Assembly (NCBI GenBank): GCA_963377175.1
Contig: CAUJNA010003239.1
Span: forward strand, 1,817,338 to 1,881,337
DNA from: Effrenium voratum
Taxonomy: Eukaryota > Sar > Dinophyceae > Suessiales > Symbiodiniaceae
Reading direction: 5' to 3'
Length of the DNA: 64,000 bases
Made by a program: the position numbers and the translations under genes. Positions 1 through 10,781 of the stretch are shown in pieces. How positions within the stretch are numbered: position 1 is the stretch's first letter; each line of letters opens with the position of its first letter. The notes beneath the pieces were generated by a model, which worked only from the letters and a program-made list of their open reading frames with translations, made no database searches and was not told where the DNA came from.

Positions 1-1584
1 GATGATTTTGGACAGGGCGCATCAAGCGCACAAGTTCTCCCAAATCGGCGCCGGGCCAAATAAGCCATCAGACCATGCTCTTTGAAGTAGCCGAAGAGCT
101 GGCATGAATGCCTGGCACTGCCAAAGTTCGGCGCACGGCCACACGGGTCAGCGCAAATGGGGTGCGCATGACGAAGAATGCGTGGTCATGACACACCCGG
201 CACCAACAAAGCAGGCCGATTGCTGTGACAATATGCGCACTGCAGCAGGGTCCTGCCCCCAAGCAAATTACGTTGTTTTCGTTTGCAAGACCCCGCCTCC
301 CAATTGAAAAGGCAAAACATTGCCATACGTCCACTCCCTTCTCTTGCAAAAAAAGTAAGCATTGCCGGCATATCCGAAATGCGCATACGTATCGTATAGA
401 TATATATATATATACATATTTTATTATTTATATATATATATATCGTCACCCCCATGATCCACACCTAGAAAAGTGGTATGCAATAAAACCCTGTAAATTA
501 CAGCGTTTTCTCAAGCTTCTGTTTTTGCTTAGGCTCATCAGACTCTCATCAGATTTCGAAGAAGGCAACATGGATGTCGCAGTGTCTCAGAAAGCGGACG
601 CTTTGCCCATGGCCAAGATTCCAGGTAGGTTCCGAGGATAAGAATGACTGTGTCTTTGTTGGGCAGCGACTCCGCTGATGTACCTGCTTCTTGCATTTCG
701 TCCTCGTCATCTTCAGGCACAGGTGGAAGTGAAGGTTGTTTTGTTTAGGTGGAGGTACGACAACTGTCGGCCGATTAGGACGCTTTGAAACATCACCCCC
801 CAGCCGGTTGAGCCGACTGGTCGAGGAAATTGGCTGAGTAGCCGGCTGCGGTTGCGGTTGTCGTGGTACTATAGCTGGTGCGTCTGGGTGCGTTGTTCTG
901 ACGACATTTGCGCGTTGTCAGAGGAAGAATTACACCCTGTAAAAAATGTTTGAGTGTGCCGCATGTAAAAAAAGCATTAGAGAAGACTTATATAAAAGTC
1001 ATCTAAAATCATTTATGCATAGACAAATGAAAAAAATGATGTAGAAACATTGTGTTGGTATGTTCTTTTGATTTTTGGGAGATGAAAAGAACATAGCGCC
1101 ATCGTTGGCTGCCTTCTCTGTGTGAGCACCAGTATCCAGCAAGCACTGCACAACTGCCCGATGGCGCTGATGTGCAGCACAATGTGTGGCATCGGCGCAA
1201 CAGGTGTGGGTGGGGGGTCTGGTCTGGGCGGCTGCGGTGCTTGTGGCGTGCTGATCAGGTTGATGCGGCGGACCAGTGGATTGTTGCCACCGTCACCTCC
1301 GCGGTCGCCTTCATGGTCGATTAGCATGGGCCTGATCGTTGGTGCTTCCTTGAATGACACGCGGCTCTGTGAGAACTAGCGCGTGCCACTGTGTTGGGCT
1401 AATCACATCTATGCGCTGGGAAAACCCAGAGCTTACCGGGCACGCTGACTTGCCATCAGAACAAGCCAGCGTCAGGCGGTGTTGTCAACGGGTAGTTGAC
1501 GCCGATGGTGCGGTTTACCTGACACACTTGTTGTAAAGTGTGTGAGGTATACAAAGATACCTCAATCTTCTTGCGCCATCATGA
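1..1584. other. no recognisable gene
   Basis: Both strands carry only short open frames with no family resemblance I can name. The stretch holds a TA-rich microsatellite at about 397-443 and Pro/Gly-rich low-complexity translation near 1200-1350. I see no RNA gene, promoter or transposon end here. Confidence 0.5.
397..443. repeat. (TA)n microsatellite
   Basis: Alternating TA runs are interrupted by a short ATTTTATTATTT segment. This is a simple repeat with no further structure visible. Confidence 0.85.
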
Positions 1585-2395
1585 ACCATAGAAATTGGTT
1601 TGGAATTGCAACCATAGAGCTGCGACCTAAATCATAGAAAGTGCCTGATAGAGCTGCAACCTAAATGACAGAACTGCTTTATAGAATTGCAACCTACATC
1701 GTCGAAAAAACCATAGAAAGTGTTTCATAGAGTTGCAACCTAAGTCACGGAAAGGTCTACATAGCACTGCAACCCAAAAACGGTAGGTGTTTTGTAGAAC
1801 TGCAACCTAAACCATAGAAATCGTTTTTTGAGGCTGCAACCTACATAGGACTGCACCCTAAACAGCAGAAAGTGTTGCGTAGATCTGCAACAGCAACCAT
1901 AGCTGCAACCTAAATCGTAGAAAGTGTTTTACAGAGCTGCAAGAAAAGGTCTTTATGGAGCATCCTGAATCGTAGAACGTGTTTTGTAGAACTGCAACCC
2001 GAGTCATAAAAATTGTTTCATAAAGTTGCAACCTAAAGAGTGGAAAGGTCTTCGTAGAGTTGCAGCCCAAGTTGTAACACATTTTTTAGCGCTACCTAAA
2101 CCATAGAGTGCTTCATAAAAGTGCAGCGTAAGCGATAGGAAAGTGCTTCGCACGACTGCAACCTCAATCATAGACATTGCTTTATAGAACTGCACCATAC
2201 AAAATGCTTCGTGCGACACAATCATAGAAGTGTCTTATATACAGAACTGCAACCTAAACCGTAAAAATTGTTTTATAGAGTTGCAACCTAAAGCGTACAA
2301 AGTTCTTCAAAGAACTGAAGCCTAAATCATAGAAAGGTCTTGACCGAATTGCAACCTGAACCAGGGAAAGTGTTGTATAGAACTGCAACCCAAGA
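1585..2395. repeat. degenerate ~34-bp minisatellite
   Basis: About two dozen imperfect copies of a unit of roughly 32-36 bp follow one another. Each copy contains CTGCAACCTAA followed by a CATAGAAAGTG-like half and TTTTATAGAG. Copies differ by several substitutions and small indels, so the array is old. Short open frames across it are by-products of the repeat. Confidence 0.85.
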
Positions 2396-2496
2396 AAGTT
2401 CGCGAAAACCTAGCTGAGGAGCAGAGGCTAGGTTTTTAGGTAACTTAGAACCACATACTGGAAGAGCAAAAAGCGCCGAGAGAAAACACCTAGTCT

Positions 2497-2676
2497 CCTA
2501 GTCTCAGGACTCTTGGCCTGGCCCCAGCACCTAGGCTAAGTTTTGTAAGTTTTTAAGAACTTTCTGCTGCCCAGCTTGGTTTTTACGCACCCTCCCAGCA
2601 CTGCGCGCTTGTAAGAGCAGAAAATGTTCCTAAGACAACAACACTACCGGGCCAGCCCAAGAGTCCTGAGACTAGG
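2497..2676. repeat. inverted repeat (28-bp arms, 124-bp loop)
   Basis: The arm at 2497-2524 begins CCTAGTCTCAGGACTCTTGG and is nearly the exact reverse complement of 2649-2676 (one mismatch). The loop is AT- and CT-rich. It lies just beyond the 3' side of the Copia RT remnant and could be a small foldback element or part of that element's tail. Confidence 0.75.
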
Positions 2677-3350
2677 TTTTTGATTTTTATCCGGCACCCT
2701 CGCAGCATTTTCTGCTCGCCAGCTGGCAAAGAGGCAGCATTTTGTGCCTGTAGAGCCGAAAGTGTCGAGAGGGTACCTTCCACGACAAGATCATCAACAT
2801 GCAAGGACATGACACCGTGGGCCTGTTTACCTTAAGCATTGTTGCCTGAAACTGGATTAACGCGACCAATGGCTCTTTCCAAGTTGAACCCGCTAGGATG
2901 GATGTCACTGGTCTGTTTGGTTGACTTAGTGATCCTCTCGCCATAGTACACATAGGCACAGCAATCTGCAGGACCTTGTTTCTGAACCTAGAATGTTCCA
3001 CCATCACCTTGAGCCCGTGAGCTGGGTGGCAGATTATGCCCCGGGTACTGTCATAGGCTGCAGGAAACCGTCTTCAAGCCCGCGTGGAATATGTTCCACC
3101 CTTTGTTTGCCGCCACCTGAACTGCTAACCTGAATCCGCTTCTTGAAGCTGCTGGGCTTTCTGTTTGTTTTTCATTCTTTTGACGATCTCGGAAACCTCG
3201 AAGCGCCCAACGTGCTTTGGTCTTGAGGAAGTTGCCTTCCTTGAATCTTTTGATGGTTAAGGCCCGTCTTCCGGCTGCCCGGTTTCTGACTTGGAGACTG
3301 ATGGTTTGGCTTCTCGTGGGCTGTCTTTGTTCTTCTTGTGTGTCTTTCAT
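2583..3350 (-). pseudogene. Copia-type reverse transcriptase remnant
   Basis: The minus strand encodes pieces of an RVT_2-type polymerase in changing frames. Reading 5' to 3', a segment with ARWALRGFRD, then TESPAASRSGFRLAVQ, GWNIFHAGLKT and YDSTRGIIC appears at about 3260-3030. A catalytic-box segment LHVDDLVVEG appears near 2800. The first part corresponds to the start of the Copia RT palm and its first Asp region (here AGLKT where the family usually has DLKTAF). The VDD box is the catalytic pair. Stops and at least two frameshifts make it non-functional. No integrase or Gag is adjacent, so it is a solo fragment. The family call is from memory of dinoflagellate Copia pol sequences. Confidence 0.8.
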
Positions 3351-3399
3351 TAGTCTCCATACAGCGTGTTCCCCTAAGGTCTATAACAACTTGTGCTAA

Positions 3400-3960
3400 A
3401 TTGAGTCAGCGTGCCACGTCCTCAACGATGACGACCGAGCGATGCTCAGACTGTAGACACAACAATTAATCGGCAAGAAACGTAAGGAAGCAACACAACA
3501 AGAGATCCGAGCATATACAAAACACTTCCTTGAAGCGAAACAGCTGCAGTGCAAATCCTGGCAAGACAACGAACAGGAAAACCAGCATCATCGTCGAATG
3601 ATCCTCCACCGCTTCCGATCTCCTCATTCGGACTTCACGAGGCATCCCGCCTTAAGATGGTCATGAAAAAGAGGAAGAATCCTTTGAGGAACTCCTGGCA
3701 GATGAGGAAGAACCGGACAGCCCAGAAAACCCGTCGTTACACCGGTACTAGATGCAGCACTCTGGACACAGTTCACACGTGTGCAGCAACACTGGATCAT
3801 TCACTGTTCCAAGAGACATTGAGGCCAGACCCGCAATCCACAGCACGGGCATTATATCAATGTGCACCAGAATGTAGCCAGAGATGAACTCCAAGAAACT
3901 AGAGCAAGCGGGCAGAGCTGCGGGAGACTCCCAACCACAAGTGGGCGGTGGCGGCCCGGA
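3400..3960. other. no recognisable gene
   Basis: A 112-codon open frame on the plus strand (3549-3887) is Lys/Arg-rich and matches no family I recognise. I see no motif, repeat or RNA structure to support a call. Confidence 0.4.
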
Positions 3961-3999
3961 ACCTCTACAAGAGGCTGCAGGTTGGCGTGTGTGTGGCGC

Positions 4000-4985
4000 G
4001 CATGCAGTATGTATGTATGTATGTAATGTAGTGAGTGTATGTATGTATAAATGCATGGTTGTGTGTATGTAATGGCGCTATAATGAAATGTAATGTAATG
4101 TAATGTAAAGCAATGCAACGCAAAGCAACGCAATGCGATGCAATGTAATGTAGGTATGTACGCATGTATGTATGTATGTAAGTATGTACGCATGTATGTA
4201 TGTATGTATGTATGTAAGTATGTATGTAATGTATGTATGTATGTATGTATGTATGTATGTATGTATGTATGTATGTATGTATGTATGTATGTATGTATGT
4301 ATGTATGTATCAATGAATGAATGAATGAATGAATGAATGAATGAATGAATGAATGAATGAATGAATGAATGAATGAATGAATGAATGAATGAATGAATGA
4401 ATGAATGAATGAATGAATGAACGAACGAACGAACGAATGAATGAATGAGTGTGTAAAGTATGTAATGTATGTATGTGTGCAAGCATATATGTATGTATGC
4501 ATGCATGTATGTATGTAAATATGTGTGTACTGTAATGTAATGTAATGTACTGTACTTTGTGGTATGTGTGTATGTATGTAATGTAATGTAATGTCATGTA
4601 ATGTAAGGCAATAAACATTACATTGCAATTACGCATGTGTTTATGTATGTAAGTACGTAATGTAATGTAATGTAATGCAATGCAATGCAATGCAATGAAA
4701 TGAAATGAAATGAAATGAAATGAAATGAAAATGAAATGAAATGAAAATGAAATGAAATGAAATAAACTGAAATGAAATGAATGCAATGCAATGCAATGCA
4801 ATGTATGTATGTATGTAGTTATGTATGTATGTATGTATGTATGTATGTATGTACTGTATGTAATGTATGTAATGTCTGCAATGTATGTATGTATGTATGC
4901 ATGCATGTAGGTATGTGTGTATGTATTTATGTAAATGTATGTCTGCATGTGTAATGTACGTATGTATGCATGTGTGTATGTACTG
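4000..4985. repeat. compound (GTAT)n / (GAAT)n / (TAATG)n microsatellite
   Basis: The block starts with GTAT and TAATG runs. It has a long pure (GTAT)n near 4222-4310 and (GAAT)n from about 4312 to 4445 with a short (GAAC)n patch. It then returns through TAATG, GAAAT and GCAAT pentamers to GTAT. The long Tyr/Ile/His- or Ser/Phe/Ile/His-repeat open frames across it arise because a 4-bp period keeps all frames open. Confidence 0.95.
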
Positions 4986-5178
4986 TTTGTCAAAGGAAGC
5001 AATTGAAAGCTAGCTCTCTGAGACAAATGACAGAGAAGGAATCAGCCCGCGAGAAACATGCGAGCGCGTGTGGCAGGAGAAGAGAAAGTCGGACAAAGCG
5101 TGGCCCTGTGCGTGAATTGGCGTTTTCGGAGATGAGAAAGTCGCAAAAAAAGAGGCCCTGCGCGTGAATTGGCGGCGT

Positions 5179-5256
5179 CTGGTCGGAGCGCTCTCGGAGC
5201 GGTCTCGGAGCGGTCTCGGAGCGGGCTCGGAGCGGGCTCGGAGCGGGCTCGGCGCC
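5179..5256. repeat. 12-bp tandem repeat (GGTCTCGGAGCG)n
   Basis: About six copies of a 12-bp unit occur, the first half as GGTCTCGGAGCG and the second as GGGCTCGGAGCG. This is a GC-rich minisatellite directly upstream of the 40-bp minisatellite at 5272. Confidence 0.85.
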
Positions 5257-5271
5257 GGGCCCATTGGCACG

Positions 5272-5385
5272 GCAACGCAGAGGTTTTGCAAGGTTTGACT
5301 TGCGTTGCAGGCGCAGCATTTTGGCAAGGTCGGGCGCAGATTTCGTGGCAGACGCAGCACTTTCGGAAGGTCAACTTTTCCTAAG
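5272..5385 (+). repeat. ~40-bp minisatellite, locus 1
   Basis: Two to three units of about 40 bp read GTTGCAGGCGCAGCATTTTG, then GCAAGGTCGGGCGCAGATTT and so on. The same unit occurs on the opposite strand at 18135-18262, so this is a dispersed minisatellite family. It sits beside a (GATA)n tract here, just as the related sequence near 16040 does. Confidence 0.7.
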
Positions 5386-5647
5386 GTTTGAATAGATAGA
5401 TAGACAGATAGAAAGAGGAAAAGAGAGAAAGAGAGAGAGAGATAGATGGAGAAAAGATGGATAGACAGACAGACAGATAGATAGAGACAGATAGATGGAT
5501 AGGTAGATAGACATATGGAAAAAGAGATAGAGATATATATATATATATAGATAGATAGATAAAGAGATAACAATGGAGATAGATAGATAGCTAGATAGAT
5601 AGATGAAAGCAGGGAAAAGGTAAACAGATAAAGTGATTGAGGTTGAT

Positions 5648-5680
<33 letters not shown>

Positions 5681-5710
5681 AAGAGAGAGATAGAGAGATA
5701 GGGAGAAATA
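5386..5710. repeat. (GATA)n / GA-rich microsatellite
   Basis: Imperfect TAGA/CAGA/GAGA repeats run for about 320 bp, with a TA run at about 5533-5550. Confidence 0.9.
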
Positions 5711-5726
5711 GCAGCAATTGTTGCTG

Positions 5727-6359
5727 TTACAGGGCGCGTAGCAGAAATAGCAACGCGCCGGTTAATGGTGAATCTCTCAAGCGAAGCATGGTTCTGTGAT
5801 CTTCAAAGTGGTCCCGGACCTTGAAGAATTGCAAACCATGGACGCCGTGGTTCTCGTTCTGGTAGTCGCGCTGGCTCTGCGGGAGATACTGGAACTTCGG
5901 TCTGGTGTCATTTATGAAACGACATCTCTTGTAAAACTCAAGAAAGCGCTGAAATGAATGTACCTGCAAAAGATGCAGGAAGATGGCGAGAAGTTCCTCT
6001 GGTTCTTCTTCTTCTTGAGCATGGTCGCTGAAAGAAGTTGGCGTACCATCTGAACCTTCTTCACCTCCACAATCTGGCGCTTCGTCATCTGGTTCACCAG
6101 TAGCATGAATAGATTCTTGCGGTCCTTCTGGTTCATCATCCTCGAGGTGTGGTTCTCTCTCTTCCAGCTTGATAGGATCTTCATGCTGCTCTTCCAGTTT
6201 CGGCGTCTTAGGAGAAGCTGGCTTCTCTTCTTGTTCACCCATCTCTTCGTCCAGATCAATGTCGGACCTTGCCGACTTTTCTTCCTCGCTTGGTTCAGAT
6301 GTGGCTAATCTTTCAGACAGTGATGTGACATTCATCAATGCTTGGAGCCTATCGGACAC
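5727..6359 (-). CDS. acidic hypothetical protein, possibly retroelement-derived
   Basis: The open frame is 210 codons. Residues 20-130 are strongly Glu/Asp/Pro-rich with low complexity, as in an acidic linker. The C-terminal 70 residues are mixed and aromatic, containing FLEFYKRCRF and HGVHGLQFFKV. I recognise no catalytic domain. A weakly similar C-terminal string (GIHGVEFFKI) follows another acidic segment on the minus strand at 60.0-60.6 kb, which suggests both derive from one mobile element. It may be the spacer between integrase and RT of an LTR element, or a Gag-like segment. Start codon and expression are unsupported. It could also be a chance frame through a GA-rich stretch. Confidence 0.35.
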   Translation of the reverse strand: MSDRLQALMNVTSLSERLATSEPSEEEKSARSDIDLDEEMGEQEEKPASPKTPKLEEQHEDPIKLEEREPHLEDDEPEGPQESIHATGEPDDEAPDCGGEEGSDGTPTSFSDHAQEEEEPEELLAIFLHLLQVHSFQRFLEFYKRCRFINDTRPKFQYLPQSQRDYQNENHGVHGLQFFKVRDHFEDHRTMLRLRDSPLTGALLFLLRAL

Positions 6360-6870
6360 GCTCCCTCCGATTTCAGCGGCGGATTCTGACGGCCAGCAGG
6401 ATCCTGCTGTCAGGGCTGTGCCTGGTCAGGAAAAGCCAGACTTGAAAGTTCAACCGGGAGTTTGCCCACAGAGCTTTTCAGAGGTCAAAGCTGCACAGGG
6501 CGCGGATCACGCATTGTCTAGCAGTCATGATTTCGAGGCGGCGGTCTTCAATGGCGTGAACGCGCTGGCAGCGCCCAACGAATCGCTGTCTTGGGAGACA
6601 GGCGTTTTCAAACAAACAAATATGGACGACCCGCTGGCGGTTGGGCAACGGACTTGTCTTTGGATATGTCATGGCGGGCAAATGATTTTTCAATTGCTAG
6701 CCAACGCTCAAACGCCACAGCTGGCAAGCCCCGCGTGTTCGAAGCACCAATTCTTCGGGGCAGCGGCGTCGAACACAGACGTGGCTTTGACGCGATCGCA
6801 GGCAGGTTGCGCTTGAAAAATGGAGTATTATCCCCGGGCGCAACTTTGCAGCGAGCACGTGTGGTCGCAT
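6360..6870. other. no recognisable gene
   Basis: Open frames on both strands (for example plus 6169-6816, minus 6608-7072) overlap one another and show no domain I can name. The stretch precedes the decayed reverse-transcriptase element and may be its upstream part. Confidence 0.35.
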
Positions 6871-6874
6871 TCCT

Positions 6875-8880
6875 TTGGAGGAGAGGGCCGGGCAGCCAGA
6901 TGAAGCTGTTTGCTTCGAGATGTTGTCCACGCATCAAATCTCCATCGACTGTTGCAAAGAGAGCAGGTTCATTTTGTGCTATCTCAGGTGGCATTTGGGC
7001 AATATTGATGGACTGGCGTTTCCTTTGAAAGAGAGCCATGTTTACAAGTACTTCTGCGACCTTGTGGGTCACCCAGGGCGGGGCAGTCCATGGTTGAAGC
7101 TTGCCGTTTTGCGCATTTTGCGCTGGGCTTGGACGGTGCCAAAGAAGTCTTCAGCAGTTCCAGAGTCTGGGTAAATCAAAGCATCTTCTTGCTAGAAAGA
7201 ACCCTTGCACGCCCGCCCCTCATTTGTTGGCGGCGAAGGTTTCTCAATTGCGTCAGATCTTGAACGATGTTGACGAAGTGATGATGAAGTGCTTTTTATG
7301 CGCGTAAGCTCGAAGTTTATTCACAGAGTGGCAGAGAGCAAGCCATGTCAGAGAGAGTTCCATTTTACCTGCGGTGTCCTCAAACCACACAAGCGCGTGC
7401 AAATTTTGGAAGAAGCTTGCAACATAGGACGCAAGTGCAACAAGTGTTTTCCTGAAGACATCAAACTTCGGCCGGCGAGCTGGCTTGAGAATCCGAAGGT
7501 CGTTGGAGTGTGGGTATTATGTCGCATAGGGCAGGCGCTTTATCAAGGTGGATCAACTTGGCGAGAAACCTCGCAGAAGCTCCATGTTTGTCCATGTCAG
7601 GCGCATCTTGGAAAAGTCTCCTCTAGGAGCTGAAGTATGAGGATACTGCAATAGTTGATCTGATGGCCAGCGGGCGCCAGCTCGCAGGTGAATCCCAAAG
7701 AGTAGTATTTTTCCGTCTAGACCAGGCCAAATCTGATCTCGGCGCAATAGCTGGCGGAGCTGGCGGGAGACATTCGAAGTGCGACCCTGCAGGCAACTCG
7801 ATCGAACAAAGTGGACGAAGCTGTTTTCGAGAAGACTCTTGAACAAGTGCGCAAGGGATGGGCGCAAGGGCACTGCTTTTTGCGGGGATGAGCTCATAAG
7901 CAGACGGCTTGGCCTCAAACAGAAGAAGGGCAAGGTTCGACTCATTGACAACCTTCGCGTCAACGATCAACATGAGTTGCAAGTTCTCAGAGAAACCAAT
8001 GCTACACATGCTTGACATCATCCCTGCGTGTGTGGTGCAGCTTTTCAAATGTTTGTCAGACACTCGCTTGAAGCGCGTGTCATTTGACCTCAAGGCTGCG
8101 TACGAGCAGTTACCAATAGCCGCAGATGCGTTGAAACATGCCTATCTTTAATTTTTTCACACTGTTGCAGGGCAACCTGTCGTTTACCAATCGCTCGCAG
8201 TTCCTTGCGGCTCCACCCGGCGGCGCGCTTCTTTTTGCATTGCGCCAGGGCAATTTGACTTTTGGGAGCCAAGGGGCTCAGGGTCACGCGCGCGGCCTTT
8301 TACGACGATTTCGTTCTGCTGGAAACAAAACCGCTTTCCAACAACACATATGAGGTGGTTCGCGTCCTGTTTAATCTTCTCGGATGGGTATACGACGCAG
8401 ACGGGGACAAAGCCGCGAAATTTTCAAGTACTGTTAACGCTTTTGGGCACCACAACCGATTTGAGCAAAAGCCCCATTTGAGAGGCCTCCATCAGGAACA
8501 CGAAGATCCGGATAGCCGAATTGGCTGAAAACATAGAGCGGATTACGACAACTCGTGAACCCTGCAGCTGAGGCTCTTCGCTTGAGGCGCAGAAGCAGAC
8601 GACGCAACATCGCGCTTGGGCGCAGTTCTGGTTGACCCGGCTGGCGCCCGATTTTCTTCTCGCATCGCTTGCTGCAGCTAGCCTACATCAAAAGCTTGAG
8701 GCTTGCAAAGAAGCAAGCTGTCATCTTCGAGGAAGAAGCTTTGGCTGCGTGTCTTGCGCTGAGAAAGGATCGCCTGGCTCGTTGCCAAGCGGTCTTTTAT
8801 ATAGACAACGAAGAACGCTTGCTTCGGCTGCCCTGTGATAACTCAGATGGTCAGGCTCACTTGAAGGGTCTGACATGTTA
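6875..8880 (+). pseudogene. YDD reverse transcriptase of a DIRS-like dinoflagellate retroelement, frameshifted
   Basis: Several plus-strand frames together read as one decayed polymerase. At 6990-7160 a segment with LAFPLKESHVYKYFCDL and then GQSMVEACRFAHFALGLDGA resembles the N-terminal helical part of tyrosine recombinases that I associate with related elements. RT starts near 7840: KGKVRLIDNL at about 7929, the first catalytic Asp in SFDLKAAYEQLPI at 8086-8088, AGQPVVYQSLAVPCGST near 8170, the FYDDF box with YDD at 8301-8309, then LLGWVYDADGDKA. At 8670-8880, FEEEALAACLALRKDR and YIDNEERL look like an RNase H-like domain. At least four frame changes and internal stops make it non-functional. 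YDD instead of the more common YLDD/FADD, and GST after the VP turn, are family features as I recall them. The DIRS label is inference. Confidence 0.75.
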
Positions 8881-9516
8881 CTTACAACTGCCAAGAAAAT
8901 ACAAAGGTTCACGGTGACCCAAAAGAACCTTCAATGGATGTCTGCCACGGTGAATGCCAGGAGTGGTGTGCCTCATATGAAATATTTTCTGCCCGGAAAG
9001 GACCAATGTAGGTATTCCCAACCATTCAACCATGAACGCCTGGTTCTGAAGCATTGTCCTGAAAGGTGGCCGCGTGTCAATATTTGGAAGAACACCTGTC
9101 ATGACGGATTTGATGGGCTCGTTGGCCTTGGCAGAGCTCTTCATCAAATAATCTGCAAGACAATACTCTGAACGTACATGAGCAAGGTCATGCTGTGGTT
9201 ACTAAGTTGTTAGCGTCAGTACGGATATGGGCATGTGCAAGTTCGCCACGTGTGAAAAGACACGTGCGGAAGCAACGCATCAATCCGCGCAACTCCGCCA
9301 CCATGGTGGACATGGTAGTAGCAGCGACCTTCTGAGTTTCATTATCATTGCGGGACCCTCTAGACTTCGGAGAATCTTTATGAATTTTACAAAGATTCCG
9401 GTCTTTGCGCAAGAAAAATCACATGCGCGCTGTGATGATTTGTCATCGTTGTTCCAAAAGGATGCATCAGGGTATCCAACCAATCTGAATTTACCCTGAA
9501 GAGGAATTAATCTCAC
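8878..9516 (-). pseudogene. Copia-type RNase H and C-terminal tail remnant
   Basis: The minus strand reads FRLVGYPDASFWNNDDKSSQ (9490-9430), where the Asp in PDAS is the first RNase H acidic residue. After a frame change come TMSTMVAELRGLMRC, containing the AEL acidic box, and IRTDANNLVTTA with its catalytic Asp (9320-9190). A further frame carries KSVMTGVLPNIDTRPPFRTM (9110-9030), the tail I associate with dinoflagellate Copia pol. Three frames are needed, so it is dead. No RT lies immediately upstream. It ends tail to tail against the YDD reverse-transcriptase remnant, so one element probably landed next to or inside the other. Confidence 0.8.
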
Positions 9517-10100
9517 ACTAAGAGGAATATTCTTAATGGTTCTGACGGTCTTTTTTACGGCTCTCGCATCACCAACAGTGACAGATGAGGTGAAAGTTGG
9601 CGGTGCGCATAGCTGGGTTCAGCTGCACATCGTCCGTCAGGTGTTTTTCGGCATCAGTTTTGAGGTCCACGATAATGCAGCGCATGCTAGGCAACAGTGC
9701 CCGCTTGTCGGGCCAAGGAGCAGGTAGGCAAAGGGAACGCTGGCACGTCATCCGCTGGGCAGATCCGTGCTTGGACGGGAAGTCCTGGCCGCGACGGGCG
9801 GGAAGGTGAAGGGGTAGGCCCAGCTCACAAAGCAGTTTCGCCACTGGTCGCGACGCTGAGTTTCGCAAGCTCTATCACCTCCTCCACTTCCACATCTTGG
9901 ACCTGCAAGCCGCATCGAAGGTTCATTTAACAATTTAACAGAAAGCTTTTCCGAGAATCTTCTCTGACTTTGAATCCAGATACTGCGGGAACTTGGAGGG
10001 TTGCTGATAAACTGTATATGACTGCAGATGGCTGTGCATACTTGGCTGCAGAAGTATGTGTCGAACACCTAAAAATTTTATTTGTCTAAAGAACGGTTAT

Positions 10101-10164
10101 GGGTTTCAAGATTCAAGACTCGAGGCCCCAAACGAACTTTCTCAGATTCTTGAATCTTGAGCCT
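10101..10164. repeat. hairpin-forming inverted repeat
   Basis: GGTTTCAAGATTCAAGACTC (from about 10102) pairs with GATTCTTGAATCTTGAGCC (10145-10163), leaving a loop of under 25 nt. The predicted stem is about 20 bp with few mismatches. No U-tract or gene context indicates a terminator. Confidence 0.7.
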
Positions 10165-10759
10165 TGGGTCCCAGGATACAAAACAAAAAATGAAAACTCC
10201 AGCGTTGTCCCAATATTCCAGGTGGCAGATGTCGCTTTCTTTGCTTACATTACACAGTGTGTATATATAGGTGTATTTACTTATGGCACCCCCTATTGCA
10301 GCAAAATGAATGAAGCAAAAAAGGCATGAAACACCGTAAAACACAGCTCAAACTCACCAAACCAGGTTCCATGGGGGGGCGACATTTGGACATACTTATA
10401 TATATATATATAATGTTTATGTGTTTTCCACACGACAGTTTGGGAAACCCAAGCATCTCGTTTGGGGGACGGATGCACACATCGGACTTGGCCAGAAAGG
10501 AATGAGGCTTCCTGGCGTGTTTGTCTTGCCGGCGAACTAATTGATAAACCAGCGAGCAAGCAAACCGACCCACCAACAGCCTGCCAGCCTGCGCTAGGGG
10601 TAACGCTGAGAAACACACAAGTACCAAAAAAAACCTCCCGTGTCTGTCTTTGGGCTGAGCTCTGTCCCCTCTGCTCTGGCTCCCATCCAGGTAGCTGCTG
10701 GAAATTCTGCAAGGAAGCTTGCAAAAAACCGAAGCCACACCGTTGAACTAGTCATGGTT

Positions 10760-10781
10760 GCACACACACACACACACACAC
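10760..10781. repeat. (CA)n microsatellite
   Basis: Eleven CA dinucleotides occur without interruption. Confidence 0.95.

Noticed and set aside
3852..5026. Open frames of 142-258 codons rich in Tyr/Ile/His/Ser
   Set aside because: They follow the 4-bp and 5-bp repeat periods, are open on both strands, and consist of the repeat translated.
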